64,000 nucleotides of DNA from Betaproteobacteria bacterium (GCA_013298145.1 JAAFJO010000002.1:124001-188000), one strand, 5' to 3'; positions 9,285 through 19,966 are shown, counted from the first letter of the stretch. A program made the numbers and translations. Notes: generated by a model from the sequence alone, not told the origin.

Positions 9285-9749
9285 TTAGTCCGCGTTCATC
9301 ACTGCAATTGACTTGTCGAGCGCGTGGTGGAGTGCGGCAAGCCCAGTTTGCAGCTGCTTGAGCTCTGCACCACTCAGCCGTGAGAATGCGCGCTCCAAGT
9401 GCGCTAGGTGCGCGGGGAACACCTGCACGAACAGCGACTCACCTGCGGGCGTAAGCGCGATCTGCGTACGACGCGCATCCGCAGCATCCTCACGTCGCTC
9501 GATGAGTCGGCGTTGTTCAAGTCGATCAAGTACCCCGGTCAGCGTGCCCTTCGTGATCAAAGTTTTCTCGCCCAGTTCCTTGCACGACATGCCTTCCGTA
9601 TTACCAAGGGTGGCGATCACATCGAACTGTGGCGGGGTGAGCCCAAGCATGCGAACATGCGCGCCAGAGAATCGTTCGAACGATTGATTGCAACGAACCA
9701 GCTCGCGCAGCGTGGGGAGAAATGCTGGTTTATCGTATTTGAGTTTCAC
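9285..9749 (-). CDS. MarR-family transcriptional regulator
   Basis: A winged-helix regulator of about 154 residues. The recognition region CKELGEKTLITKGTLTGVLD and the wing with DRRLIERREDAADARR-like spacing (LEQRRLIERREDAADARRTQ) are clear. I chose GTG at 9747-9749 because it begins at the usual length; a TTG at 9786-9788 would add 13 residues of unlikely sequence. It lies 39 bases upstream of the cytochrome b gene on the same strand, so it may control the cytochrome pair or itself. The ligand is unknown. Confidence 0.85.
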   Translation of the reverse strand: MKLKYDKPAFLPTLRELVRCNQSFERFSGAHVRMLGLTPPQFDVIATLGNTEGMSCKELGEKTLITKGTLTGVLDRLEQRRLIERREDAADARRTQIALTPAGESLFVQVFPAHLAHLERAFSRLSGAELKQLQTGLAALHHALDKSIAVMNAD

Positions 9750-9919
9750 AATGCTTCGTACTAGAACAAAATTTAGGACTTTTCGCAATAGGGTCGCTGT
9801 AAATCAAGTCCATTCTTAACCGAACGTGTCGGTTGGGCCGGCGCTCTCTTCGGTCGAAAAGCCGGAAAATAGCTTTTTACCGCGCTTACGCCAATTTAAT
9901 TGGGCCTCCATAAGGTTAG

Positions 9920-11374
9920 ATGAATCACTTGTTCGCCAAAATTACGACGCTCGTTTTGCTGTTCGTGGCGTGCCTGAGTAGCTCGCACGCCAAGCTCCCC
10001 TCCGAAATCGCAAAATCCCTGCGAGCCTCGGGCGTCCCTGAAAGCGCGATGGCGCTCTACATCCGTGAGGTGGGACGCGAGCAGCCGCTGGTTGAGCATC
10101 GCGCGTTTCAGGCCATGAATCCCGCGTCGACCATGAAAATCGTCACGACGCTGGTCGCGCTCGATGTGCTGTCACCTACGTACCAGTGGAAGACGGAGTT
10201 CGCGACTGTCGCGCCGCTTCAGGGTGATGTGCTGAACGGCGCGCTCTCGATCCGCGGCAGCGGCGACCCGAAATTCACCTGGGAACATTTAGACGTCGCG
10301 GTGAAAGAGCTGCGTCGTCAGGGCATTCGCGAAATTCGTGGTGATCTGCTCTTGGATCGATCACGCTTCGCGCCGGCGACCTACGATGCGGCGGCGTTCG
10401 ATGGCCAGCCGTTGCGACCCTACAACGCACCTCCCGATGCGCTCTTGTTTAACTTCAAATCGACGGGCTTTAAGTTTTCGCCACAACCCAGCGGCGAGGT
10501 GATCATCACCACTGATGGCCCTGCACCGGATGGGTTGGTAATCGATAACAAGCTTCGCACGGTTCCCGGCGCGTGCGGGGATTGGCGTACACGAATTGGC
10601 CCGAACTTTGAGCCTGCGACGGCACCGCTCTCCGCAGGTGTGAGCGCGCCGCTGCGCGCGAGTTTCACCGGCGTCTACCCCAGCGAATGCGGTGATCGCG
10701 AGTGGTACCTCAGTCTTTTCGATCACAGCAGTCTGCTCGCGGGCACCTTCGCGCGGATGTGGCGCGATGCGGGCGGCGTGTGGGTGGGGGCTATGCGCGA
10801 GGGCGTTGCCGCGAAAGGCGCGCGCGTGCTCTTCACGCATGTGTCTGCGCCGCTTTCGACTATGGTGACCGACATCAATAAGTTCAGTAACAACGTGATG
10901 GCGCGGCAGCTCTTGATCTCGTTTGACGCGCAACTGATGGAGTCTCCTGGTCGCGCGGATCGTGGCGGTCGCGCAATGCGTGAATGGGCGAAGTTGCGAG
11001 GTTTTGATGTACCCGAATTGATCGTTGAAAATGGCTCGGGACTGTCGCGAAAAGAACGGATCTCTGCGAAGGGCATGGCGAAGTTTTTAGAGTACGGCCT
11101 GACCGCACCCTTCGCCGCAGATTTTGTGAAATCGCTCCCGATTGCCGCCACCGATGGCACGCTCACGCGTCGCTTCCTTGAGAAAGCTGCGAGCGGAAAT
11201 GCTTACTTAAAAACGGGTACGCTCACGGGCGTGAAGGCGCTCGCCGGCTATCTACAACTGCCTAACAGCTCGCGCCGCTTCATTTTCGTCGCCATGGTTA
11301 ATCACGCCAATGCGGATGCTGCTGTGGTGGCGATTGATCGTGCGGTTGATTGGGTGTATCAGTCGGTCAAATGA
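9920..11374 (+). CDS. dacB: D-alanyl-D-alanine carboxypeptidase/endopeptidase (PBP4 type)
   Basis: A 484-residue exported serine peptidase that trims or cleaves peptidoglycan peptides in the periplasm. A signal peptide covers about residues 1-24. Catalytic motifs of peptidase family S13 are present: SxxK as STMK (S70, K73), SNN in KFSNNVMARQ, and KTGT in YLKTGTLTGVK near the C-terminus. Length is normal for PBP4. It is monocistronic, with a strong hairpin directly after its stop. Confidence 0.93.
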   Translation: MNHLFAKITTLVLLFVACLSSSHAKLPSEIAKSLRASGVPESAMALYIREVGREQPLVEHRAFQAMNPASTMKIVTTLVALDVLSPTYQWKTEFATVAPLQGDVLNGALSIRGSGDPKFTWEHLDVAVKELRRQGIREIRGDLLLDRSRFAPATYDAAAFDGQPLRPYNAPPDALLFNFKSTGFKFSPQPSGEVIITTDGPAPDGLVIDNKLRTVPGACGDWRTRIGPNFEPATAPLSAGVSAPLRASFTGVYPSECGDREWYLSLFDHSSLLAGTFARMWRDAGGVWVGAMREGVAAKGARVLFTHVSAPLSTMVTDINKFSNNVMARQLLISFDAQLMESPGRADRGGRAMREWAKLRGFDVPELIVENGSGLSRKERISAKGMAKFLEYGLTAPFAADFVKSLPIAATDGTLTRRFLEKAASGNAYLKTGTLTGVKALAGYLQLPNSSRRFIFVAMVNHANADAAVVAIDRAVDWVYQSVK

Positions 11375-11396
11375 AAACGCCGCCCGAAGGCGGCGT
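11369..11396 (-). terminator. Terminator hairpin between dacB and the DUF4870 gene
   Basis: Perfect 8-bp arms ACGCCGCC (11377-11384) and GGCGGCGT (11389-11396). Read on the minus strand the loop is TTCG and a T-rich stretch follows, so it mainly ends the minus-strand gene at 11416. It may also work for dacB. Confidence 0.75.
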
Positions 11397-11415
11397 GATC
11401 ACAAGTGACTGGGCG

Positions 11416-11799
11416 TTAATTCACCTCGCGCTTTTCGGTCAAGCGCAACCAACCTTTGATGATTCGGTACGCGAACCAAATCCAGGTGATGCCCCACGGA
11501 ATCCAGGCTACGAATATTCCGATTCCGAATGTCACGATCACGAAGATCCAGGTGAGTGTTGCCCAAAGCAAACCCCACCAAAACGTACGAATCAGCCAAC
11601 TGAAGTGCGACTGGATGTAGGTGCCGCGCGCATCATCGGCCTTCACATACGCCACGATTAAACCCGCCACCGCGATGAGGCCCGCTGTGAGTAAACCCAG
11701 TGCGTAGAGCGCGTAGGTCACATGAGTAAGCTGAATCAACGATTCCTGAGGCGAGTTTGCGGCTGGAATTGTTTTGGGTTGTTCGAAGGTATCCGGCAT
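11416..11799 (-). CDS. DUF4870-like small membrane protein
   Basis: A 127-residue membrane protein with three hydrophobic segments, roughly residues 24-52, 68-95 and 97-115. The segment AGLIVAYVKADDARGTYIQSH is followed by GIFVAWIPWGITWIWFAYRIIKG, which resembles the DUF4870/TIGR-like family of small membrane proteins. The ATG at 11797-11799 has an AGGAG site at good distance. Function is unknown. Confidence 0.75.
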   Translation of the reverse strand: MPDTFEQPKTIPAANSPQESLIQLTHVTYALYALGLLTAGLIAVAGLIVAYVKADDARGTYIQSHFSWLIRTFWWGLLWATLTWIFVIVTFGIGIFVAWIPWGITWIWFAYRIIKGWLRLTEKREVN

Positions 11800-11992
11800 G
11801 AAGAGCGCTCCTTTCAAAGCAAATGTCTCGTGGATACCAATATCGCTATGATTTCGCGCAATTGCAAGCGCTCTGGCGATGATTCGCTCGCTGCGACGAC
11901 CAATCGACGGACGTCGCGATGAATTCAATGATTGACGCAAAAAAGAAAACCGCGCACGGACGCGTCGACGAAATGCTGATCGGACTGATTTA

Positions 11993-12328
11993 ATGGTTGA
12001 AAACGAAATCAATGATCGCGACGCTAATCGCGTGATCGTTTTGGAAGGCACTCCTTTCGGCACGCCGGTGGCGAAAGGATTCGATCACGCCGACGCAGCC
12101 GAGCCCTTTGTGGTGGAGCGCATCCGAGGGCTGGTTGCTGCCGACCAGCGTGAGCGATTTGAGCGCGCCGTCGCCGACCGCATCGTGAGCGAGGATGGCG
12201 TCAAAGCTACATCCGCAGTGCTTGAGGGCTCGCTCGCCTACATTCGCGCACTTGCAAAAGCTTTCGCGCACGGCAAGCTCGCGATTACAGCGCGTCGCTT
12301 CGATGAAGACGACGACGCGCGCCGATGA
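11993..12328 (+). CDS. Hypothetical acidic protein coupled to the S41-like gene
   Basis: A 111-residue soluble protein with no family I recognise, rich in acidic residues and alanine, with VERIRGLVAADQRERFERAVADRI in the middle (likely helical). Its stop overlaps the next start as ATGA, which argues that it is real and translated with the S41 homologue. A 24-codon frame (11919-11993) ends in TAATG on its own start and may be a tiny leader ORF. A minus-strand reading of the same stretch exists but has no context support. Confidence 0.5.
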   Translation: MVENEINDRDANRVIVLEGTPFGTPVAKGFDHADAAEPFVVERIRGLVAADQRERFERAVADRIVSEDGVKATSAVLEGSLAYIRALAKAFAHGKLAITARRFDEDDDARR

Positions 12329-13743
12329 AAACATTGCGCGAATTTCCGGGCCCGGCAAAGCAAGCGACTCGCATTCAATTTCACAAACAAGCTTTGCTCA
12401 GCTTGTCCTCGCTTACCGTAGGCTTGCTTACAGGTTGTGCAGCATTCGACCCTTACTATTTATCGGGTCGTAGCCAAATTAAATCGAGCTTTGAGGTGCA
12501 GAGTTCGACGGTTGTATCCGATGATGAATTCGCGACGCGAGCCCGTCGCAAACGCGTCGTGAATCATGTCTGGGATACCGTGAATCGCTACTACTACCGC
12601 GCCGATCTGCAGGGCGTGGATTGGGCAGCGGCCCGGCGAACGTGGGGTGAGCGCGCCATTGCCGCGCCAAGCGAAGACGAGTTCTGGGCCACACTTGATC
12701 GTATGACCGCAACGCTCGCCGACGCACACACGCGTGTCGAGTCGCCCAAGCAAGCAGAAGCGCGGCGAACACAACGCGTGCAGTCGCTCGGCCTCGGGCT
12801 GCGTGAAATTGAGGGTGCGCTGATCGCCACCGCAGTCAATGCCGATTCCGACGCGCACTTCGCGGGCCTACGCGCCGGCATGAAGATCACCGCGCTCGAC
12901 GGCAAGCCGGGGGTCGTCTGGTGGCGTGAATTGATCGAGGAATCGCGCGAATCGTCCACGCAAACGGCACGTAGAAGCGGCGCGCTCCGGCGGCTGAACG
13001 AAGAGGCGGCCCGCCGCCCGCACGGTATAGAGATTGAGTTTGAACGCGCCGATGGCTCAAAACAAGCGGCACGTGTCACGGTTCGCGAAATTAGCACCCG
13101 TCCGCAAGTCAGCTCGCGCGTGTTGCCTTCTGGCTTTGGCTATGTGAGATTGAGTGCATTTAACGAAGTGCTGCGTGCCGATTTGCTAGCGGGCATTGAG
13201 CGCGTAAAAGATACCCCTGGATTGGTGCTCGATTTGCGCGGTAATGGCGGTGGATCGCTCGCCATGGCGGAGGCGCTGCTCGCGCGGTTCTTCGACAGCA
13301 AGACAGTGCTCGGGAAAACAACCACGCGTGACGGCACGCCCGTCAACGCGCTTTTTGGGCTCGCCAAAATAATGGCGCTCGAGCGGGCGACGCCAGGCGC
13401 GAAAAACGCTTACCGCGCCCCGCTCGTCGTGCTGGTTGATGCGCAATCGGCGAGTGCAAGCGAAGCCGTTTCCAGCAGTCTGCAAGCAAGCGGGCGCGCC
13501 ACGGTGATCGGCGAGACGACCTGCGGGTGTTTGCTCGCATTCATGGGCTACGTACCGCTTGAGGGCGGCGGTCAGCTGGCGTTTAGTCAGCTAGGCTTTA
13601 TTACGAAAACCGGCAAAATTGTTGAGCGAGAGGGTGTAAAGCCTGAAGTCGAAATCGTCCCTTCAGCTAGTGATCTCCAATTGAATCGAGACCGCGTGCT
13701 TGAAGCCGCTGAAGCGCATCTTCAGAAGCTGCGTAAAAGTTAG
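12325..13743 (+). CDS. S41 (C-terminal processing) peptidase-like lipoprotein
   Basis: A 472-residue protein of peptidase family S41. An N-terminal lipobox LLTGC (C38) follows a long basic leader, implying a lipoprotein. A PDZ-like part spans about 150-255, and the catalytic domain follows, with DLRGNGGG (303-310) and SASASE (375-380), where S377 should be the nucleophile. The lysine expected 25 residues later is absent: GETTCGC puts C402 there. It may be a variant subfamily or an inactive homologue. The ATG overlaps the upstream hypothetical gene by 4 bases. Confidence 0.82.
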   Translation: MKTLREFPGPAKQATRIQFHKQALLSLSSLTVGLLTGCAAFDPYYLSGRSQIKSSFEVQSSTVVSDDEFATRARRKRVVNHVWDTVNRYYYRADLQGVDWAAARRTWGERAIAAPSEDEFWATLDRMTATLADAHTRVESPKQAEARRTQRVQSLGLGLREIEGALIATAVNADSDAHFAGLRAGMKITALDGKPGVVWWRELIEESRESSTQTARRSGALRRLNEEAARRPHGIEIEFERADGSKQAARVTVREISTRPQVSSRVLPSGFGYVRLSAFNEVLRADLLAGIERVKDTPGLVLDLRGNGGGSLAMAEALLARFFDSKTVLGKTTTRDGTPVNALFGLAKIMALERATPGAKNAYRAPLVVLVDAQSASASEAVSSSLQASGRATVIGETTCGCLLAFMGYVPLEGGGQLAFSQLGFITKTGKIVEREGVKPEVEIVPSASDLQLNRDRVLEAAEAHLQKLRKS

Positions 13744-13840
13744 CGCTCGCTATAGTTTGTACGCCCAGAAAACAAAGGTTTACGTGGGCGTCCCGCCCAT
13801 AAACTCGCCGCAATAGCGTTCGGGGAATCCCCTCGCGGGG

Positions 13841-13894
13841 TTGAAACACGAAATTCACTCCCTATAATTAGCACTCCTCGGCGGCGAGTGCTAA
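13841..13894 (+). promoter_or_regulatory. groESL promoter with CIRCE operator
   Basis: TTGAAA at 13841-13846 and TATAAT at 13863-13868 are separated by 16 bases. The perfect HrcA operator TTAGCACTC-N9-GAGTGCTAA covers 13868-13894, overlapping the -10 element. The TTGAAA box and the CCCTAT around the -10 also resemble a sigma-32 promoter. Repression by HrcA is therefore expected; hrcA itself is not in the window. Confidence 0.93.
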
Positions 13895-14011
13895 CAGGTT
13901 GGTTGACCTTCTTTGTGCTCCATGCCACCCGGCGTTGGCCGGCTTCCGTGACCGCGGACTCCGCGTAACGGTCAGATTTCTAACCATGTTTTAGTTCAAG
14001 GAGAACCTCGC

Positions 14012-14302
14012 ATGAAACTTCGTCCATTGCACGATCGCGTGATCGTTAAGCGTCTTGAGGAAGAGCGTAAGACCGCCTCTGGCATCGTGATTCCTGACAC
14101 CGCAGCAGAAAAGCCGGACCAAGGCGAAGTGCTCGCCGTTGGCCCAGGCAAGCGCGATGACAGCGGCAAGCAAAACGCGCCTGACGTCAAAGTTGGCGAC
14201 AAAGTGCTCTTCGGTAAATACGCAGGTCAAACCGTCAAAGTTGATGGCGATGAGCTCCTGGTAATGCGCGAAGAAGACATCATGGCCGTGGTGCAAAAGT
14301 AA
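14012..14302 (+). CDS. groES: Co-chaperonin GroES
   Basis: The 96-residue lid of the GroEL chamber. The sequence begins [14 protein letters not shown], followed by the mobile loop around [10 protein letters not shown], and ends in EDIMAVVQ; all are standard. An AAGGAG site precedes the ATG. The gene is the first of the groESL unit behind the CIRCE promoter, with a 5-prime leader of about 115 bases that can fold around GACCG/CGGTC. Confidence 0.98.
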   Translation: MKLRPLHDRVIVKRLEEERKTASGIVIPDTAAEKPDQGEVLAVGPGKRDDSGKQNAPDVKVGDKVLFGKYAGQTVKVDGDELLVMREEDIMAVVQK

Positions 14303-14305
14303 ATC

Positions 14306-14384
14306 TCGGGCGCATTGCTTCGTTGCTTTGCCGCTCGTGTACATACGTACACGGCGCGCCAAAGCGCCTCGCACTGCATCCCGA
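14306..14384. repeat. Long imperfect hairpin between groES and groEL
   Basis: Arms of about 37 bases close on GTGTAC (14338-14343) and GTACAC (14347-14352). The outer ends are TCGGG and CCCGA. It resembles the hairpin after groEL (16124-16196) in its CGTGTAC/GTACACG tip and GCTCG flanks. It could set the groES:groEL mRNA ratio or mark RNA processing (inference). Confidence 0.7.
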
Positions 14385-14437
14385 TATTTCCTTTGCACGG
14401 TTCATTTTTGAACCGGCTTTTTCAAAGAATTTTTTAG

Positions 14438-16108
<1,671 letters not shown>

Positions 16109-16123
16109 CGAGCTTCGTCTCGC

Positions 16124-16196
16124 CGCGTGGGGCGTCGTTGCTCGCGAGCTCGTGTACGTGAAGTACACGTCGCCCGCGAGCGCCTAGCCCGACGCG
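16124..16196. repeat. Long imperfect hairpin after groEL
   Basis: Outer arms CGCGT and GACGCG, inner arms GCTCGCGAGCTCGTGTAC and GTACACGTCGCCCGCGAGC, and a 5-base loop. It is clearly related to the element at 14306-14384. There is no T-run, so it is not a classical terminator; the terminator follows at 16234. Confidence 0.7.
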
Positions 16197-16233
16197 CCGA
16201 TACTCGCTCGTTGGGCTGTTTCAACGACCCATT

Positions 16234-16262
16234 AAAAAAAAGCGCCCTTGGGCGCTTTTTTT
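16234..16262. terminator. Rho-independent terminator after groEL
   Basis: AGCGCCC and GGGCGCT (16241-16247 and 16250-16256) with a 2-base tip, an A-run before and a T-run after. It should work in both directions. Confidence 0.9.
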
Positions 16263-16354
16263 ATCCCTACAAGTTTTGATAGGTCAGGTATCACTAACCG
16301 TCCGTTGACGCTACTATCCTTGGCATACCTTCTTGCGAAAACCGAGGCATGGCA

Positions 16355-18061
16355 ATGAGTAACACAAGCGCAAATGACGCGAGAAAAGAACTGATTCAAT
16401 CCATTGACACGCTGGCGCGACGGGCAGGCATCTCTCGTGATAAGGCGCTAACCGCCTGGTATGCCGCCATAGTTCTGGGAATCGATGAAGACGATGCGAT
16501 TGAAGCAGCATCAATCGATGGACCCGAAGACGGTGGGTGTGATTTCATCTATATAGACGAGGAGGGCGAGACCCTCTATGTCCTGCAAGGTTACGTATCG
16601 GATCGAGTCGAAAAAACGGCAGGCATGAGGAAGTGGAATGCTCTTACAGCTGCGGTTGCACGAATACAGGATCCGTCGTCATTTAAGCAATCCGGACGCT
16701 CAGATATCGCCGAAGTGTTGGAACAACTTGAGGGCACAGAGCTTACACACGTGCTCGGTTTAGTAACTTTGGCGGCACGGTCTGATCAGATCGACAAAGC
16801 CGTCCAAAACGCACAAAAAACTAAAGCGTACGGTGCAAACAAGTCGTTCTTTTACGAGCACCAGGAAACCCTTTATGACAAATATCTTGTGGCAAAAACG
16901 TCAGAGCGAAACGTTCCCACGGATACGCTCACGTTTGCGCATAGCGTCGCCAGCTTGCGTGGAGGATTTGGCGAAGCAATTGTTGGCACAGTACCGGCTT
17001 CTGAATTGGTTCGACTACATGGCAATCACGGCAACCGACTTTTCGAGGGAAACGTTCGGTTGTTCATTGGCCAGCGCAAGGGAGGAATAAACGAGAAAAT
17101 TGTAGAAACAGCGACGGCACGACCTGGCGAGTTTTGGGCGTTGAACAACGGCATAACAGTTGTCGCCGAAACCTTTCAGCAGTTATCTGGCAACAAGTAC
17201 GAACTTAAACACTTTTCGATAGTGAACGGATGCCAAACAACGGTTAGCCTTTGCAATGCGGTCGCAAACGAACCGAACGCCGGCAACGCGCAAGTAATGG
17301 TGCGGGTCGTTGGCGCAAAGAAAGCCTTGGTCACTGATATTGTGCGGTTCAACAACACACAAAACCCAGTGAAACTTTCCGCCGTGCGTTTATTGGATCC
17401 AATACAAGAAGCGTTGCGTCTTCGATTCCAGACAATTGACTATTCGTACGCGCCGAAACAGGAGGGAGCAAGGGCCGCCAAGACTTTGAATCGCATAGAG
17501 TTGGAGCGGATTGCACAATATTTGGCTGCCACGAAAGAGGAAACGGTACTCGAAGCAGTTAGCAAAAAAATTGAACTCTTTGATCGCTCGTACAAAAACA
17601 TTTTTCCGCGTAGCCTCAAGGCAGAAGAAGTATTCCTGGTTTGGCAGCTGGCATTGGCGGTAGACGAAGAGCGAATTGAAATGCTCGACAAAATGGACAC
17701 CACAGACGTCGATTCAGTAATGAAAGCGATTCTTGGAATTCACGGCACTCCGTGGGGAATATTCGTTGCGTACACAGTCATTTCAAAAGTCGGTGTTGAT
17801 TTCACAAAACTCTCGCTAAAACAGTTGGTAACCCCAGACTTCAACAACGCAGTTAAGAAGTACGCAAAGAAGTCTATGGAGCTCTATGCTGATATCGCTG
17901 TCGGTGTGCTTGGGGACGCGGATGAAAGCACCCAGCCGCGTAATCAGATTCGCACGAAACAGTTTTTAGACAAACTGAAGCGCACCTTGTCCGTAAGGTC
18001 AACAAAGCTATCTACATGGAAGCTGCCGAAACTCAATTCCGTTGGAGTTTCATCAAAGTAG
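16355..18061 (+). CDS. AIPR-family (abortive infection) protein
   Basis: A 568-residue protein whose middle matches the AIPR family: NVRLFIG (233-239), FWALNNGITVV (260-270) and IVNGCQTT (289-296). Relatives occur in phage-resistance loci and often carry an N-terminal PD-(D/E)XK-like nuclease. Here D63 in GGCDFIYIDEEGETLYVLQGY could be the acidic residue, but the usual QxK reads Q78-G-Y80, so the catalytic lysine seems replaced. The ATG at 16355 has GAGG 7 bases upstream; the ATG at 16349 is too close to that site. The gene looks more AT-rich than groEL and stands alone on its strand. Activity is unproven. Confidence 0.8.
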   Translation: MSNTSANDARKELIQSIDTLARRAGISRDKALTAWYAAIVLGIDEDDAIEAASIDGPEDGGCDFIYIDEEGETLYVLQGYVSDRVEKTAGMRKWNALTAAVARIQDPSSFKQSGRSDIAEVLEQLEGTELTHVLGLVTLAARSDQIDKAVQNAQKTKAYGANKSFFYEHQETLYDKYLVAKTSERNVPTDTLTFAHSVASLRGGFGEAIVGTVPASELVRLHGNHGNRLFEGNVRLFIGQRKGGINEKIVETATARPGEFWALNNGITVVAETFQQLSGNKYELKHFSIVNGCQTTVSLCNAVANEPNAGNAQVMVRVVGAKKALVTDIVRFNNTQNPVKLSAVRLLDPIQEALRLRFQTIDYSYAPKQEGARAAKTLNRIELERIAQYLAATKEETVLEAVSKKIELFDRSYKNIFPRSLKAEEVFLVWQLALAVDEERIEMLDKMDTTDVDSVMKAILGIHGTPWGIFVAYTVISKVGVDFTKLSLKQLVTPDFNNAVKKYAKKSMELYADIAVGVLGDADESTQPRNQIRTKQFLDKLKRTLSVRSTKLSTWKLPKLNSVGVSSK

Positions 18062-18091
18062 TTGAATTGCGGGAATCACTACGGCTATTGC

Positions 18092-18664
18092 TCACCTTAG
18101 CTTGGTACATAGCGCCGCCAACTCCTCACCAAATAAAACCCGAATCCCATTCTTCTCAGCGAACTGCACCGCCGCATCGCTCACAGAATTCAGCCCAACA
18201 TAAACCCCGCGCCCAGTCTCCACTTTATCCATCGCAGCGAGCAATTCGCGTAGCGGTTCGATGCCGTGGTTCGCGGCTTTCCAGCGTTTGAAGCTGACGA
18301 GGGTTGTGTAGCCCTGCTTCTCTAACGCAAGGTCGGCTCCCGGTTTGCCGTGGGGTTTGACTGTGTAGCCTTCCCGTTGATACGCCGCAGTAAGTGCGTC
18401 GGCGAACTCTTTGGCTGTCATCGCGGTGAGTTTCTCTAGCACCGCTTCAAGTTGTTTGGGGCTTAAGGTATTGCGCTGCTGCCAGGCGGCCATCACACCG
18501 ATCACAATGAACGGAACGCCTGAGAGAATTGCGGCGGCTTTGAGCTCTTTCGGCAGCAGTGCAAACATACCCGCAATGACTACAGCGGCGACGGTGAAGC
18601 TCACCCACCATGGCGCGCGAAGGAGCCGCGAAAAGAGCGATTTGTCGGAAATTTTGAACGCCAC
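18092..18664 (-). CDS. Membrane-anchored Mrr-like restriction endonuclease-fold protein
   Basis: A 190-residue protein with two N-terminal transmembrane helices (about 18-36 and 43-60) and a C-terminal Mrr-type (PD-(D/E)XK) domain. D111 in KPGADLAL and K126 in LVSFKRWK are the likely catalytic positions. The usual Q or E two residues before the lysine is serine (S124). The family is widespread and may serve DNA degradation or sensing at the membrane and not classical restriction. It is convergent with the AIPR gene. Function is not established. Confidence 0.78.
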   Translation of the reverse strand: MAFKISDKSLFSRLLRAPWWVSFTVAAVVIAGMFALLPKELKAAAILSGVPFIVIGVMAAWQQRNTLSPKQLEAVLEKLTAMTAKEFADALTAAYQREGYTVKPHGKPGADLALEKQGYTTLVSFKRWKAANHGIEPLRELLAAMDKVETGRGVYVGLNSVSDAAVQFAEKNGIRVLFGEELAALCTKLR

Positions 18665-18805
18665 GAATACGACCCTGTATGCAAGAGGCGTGAGTTTGTC
18701 ACATCGTTAGATGCCGCTGTAGGCGCACGAGAGTCGTCAGCGCTTTCGCTGCAGTAGCTTGAAAGCGGCGACGCGTTCAAACTGCGTCACCAGCCGAATG
18801 CGGGT

Positions 18806-19090
18806 TCAGGGAAGTGGTTGTTCCGATTCAAACGCGTCATCGGTCGCTCGCTTCTCGCGCCGAATATCGCGCAGCATGAACAAATAAAGCCCCTCGACTT
18901 TTTCGCGCGCCCACGGCGTTTTTCTCAAGAACTTCAAGCTCGAGTTGAGGCTCGGATCGTGGGTGAAGCAGCGAATCGGGATGCGTTCGCCGAGCTCTTT
19001 CCAACCGAAATGGGCGACGAGCGCTTCGAGGATCGTTGCTAGTGTGAGTCCGTGTAGTGGGTCCTTCGGTTTCGGGGCGGAGGCGTTCAT
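18806..19090 (-). CDS. VF530-family DNA-binding protein
   Basis: A 94-residue protein with the full VF530 (DUF2132) signature: DPLHGLTLATILEALVAHFG, then IRCFTHDPSLNSSLKFLRKT and PWAREKVEGLY. Structures of the family suggest DNA binding, but the biological role is unclear. It lies about 140 bases upstream of the Mrr-like gene on the same strand. Confidence in family membership is high. Confidence 0.9.
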   Translation of the reverse strand: MNASAPKPKDPLHGLTLATILEALVAHFGWKELGERIPIRCFTHDPSLNSSLKFLRKTPWAREKVEGLYLFMLRDIRREKRATDDAFESEQPLP

Positions 19091-19318
19091 TGAGTGATTA
19101 TGCGCAGGCTACGCTAACATTTCATTTAAGTCCGCAGTTCACTCAGACGTTCCCGGCACTTCGGTGCTTCGCTAAACCTGCTGCTGTACAAGTCCGCGTT
19201 GCAACTTTGCTTCGCCACTTTTAAAACCACACGAATCGCTTCTTGCTGAACCGTGTTGGAAGGGGAGCTGCCAACTCTTTCCACGTAGGTGGGTTCGGCG
19301 TTGAAAGGCAGATTCGCT

Positions 19319-19966
19319 ATGTCTGACGCTATTTCGTCATCCCCAAAGACTTCATCGCGTTCGCGTGAACGTGTGAGCTTCACTGCGTCCGATATCTCGG
19401 CGCTCGCGAAATCTCTGCGAGCCTCGATTGCCGCGCAAACCGATCCGCCCTCGCAAGCGCAGATGCTCAACTGGCTCGCGAAAGGCGCGGGTTATCAGAA
19501 CTATCAAAGCCTTCGCGCGTCCGCTTCGGTCGCTCGATCTACCGCCAACGCCGTTGATTCCGAAGGTCACGTGGCAACCCGAGTTGCCGAAGTGCCAACA
19601 GCAAAACCGCGTGCGATCGAACCACAACCTGCGCCGCTTTCTGCTCACGCCGCGAAGGCGTTGACGCAGTTCGACGAACTCGGACGCCTTCACAAGTGGC
19701 CGCATAAGTTTGCCGTGCAACGCATCGCGATGTGGGGCTTGTGGATGCGTTTCGACGCGAAGAAGCACTACACGGAAAAGGAAGTGAACAGTGTGCTCAA
19801 GGCGTGGCACAGCTACGGCGATCACGTCACCTTGCGCCGCGAATTGGTGAACATGCAACTGCTCGCACGCAAACCCGATTGTTCGGAGTATTGGAAGGTT
19901 GCGCAGCAACCGAACGACGAAGTGAAAGCGTTTTTGAAAGCGTTGCGTGCGCAGACGGAGCGATAA
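19319..19966 (+). CDS. DUF2087-domain protein
   Basis: A 215-residue protein. Residues about 20-65 resemble the antidote-like region seen in toxin-antitoxin-associated proteins (ALAKSLRASIAAQ... NWLAKGAGYQNYQSLRASA). The C-terminal part (about 115-215) is DUF2087: RLHKWPHKFAVQRIAMWGLW, YTEKEVNSVLKAWHSYGDH and LRRELVNMQLLARK. DUF2087 is often fused to regulators and may bind nucleic acid. The ATG at 19319 follows a AAAGG-type site; a longer start at 19289 has no support. No partner gene is adjacent. Confidence 0.8.
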   Translation: MSDAISSSPKTSSRSRERVSFTASDISALAKSLRASIAAQTDPPSQAQMLNWLAKGAGYQNYQSLRASASVARSTANAVDSEGHVATRVAEVPTAKPRAIEPQPAPLSAHAAKALTQFDELGRLHKWPHKFAVQRIAMWGLWMRFDAKKHYTEKEVNSVLKAWHSYGDHVTLRRELVNMQLLARKPDCSEYWKVAQQPNDEVKAFLKALRAQTER

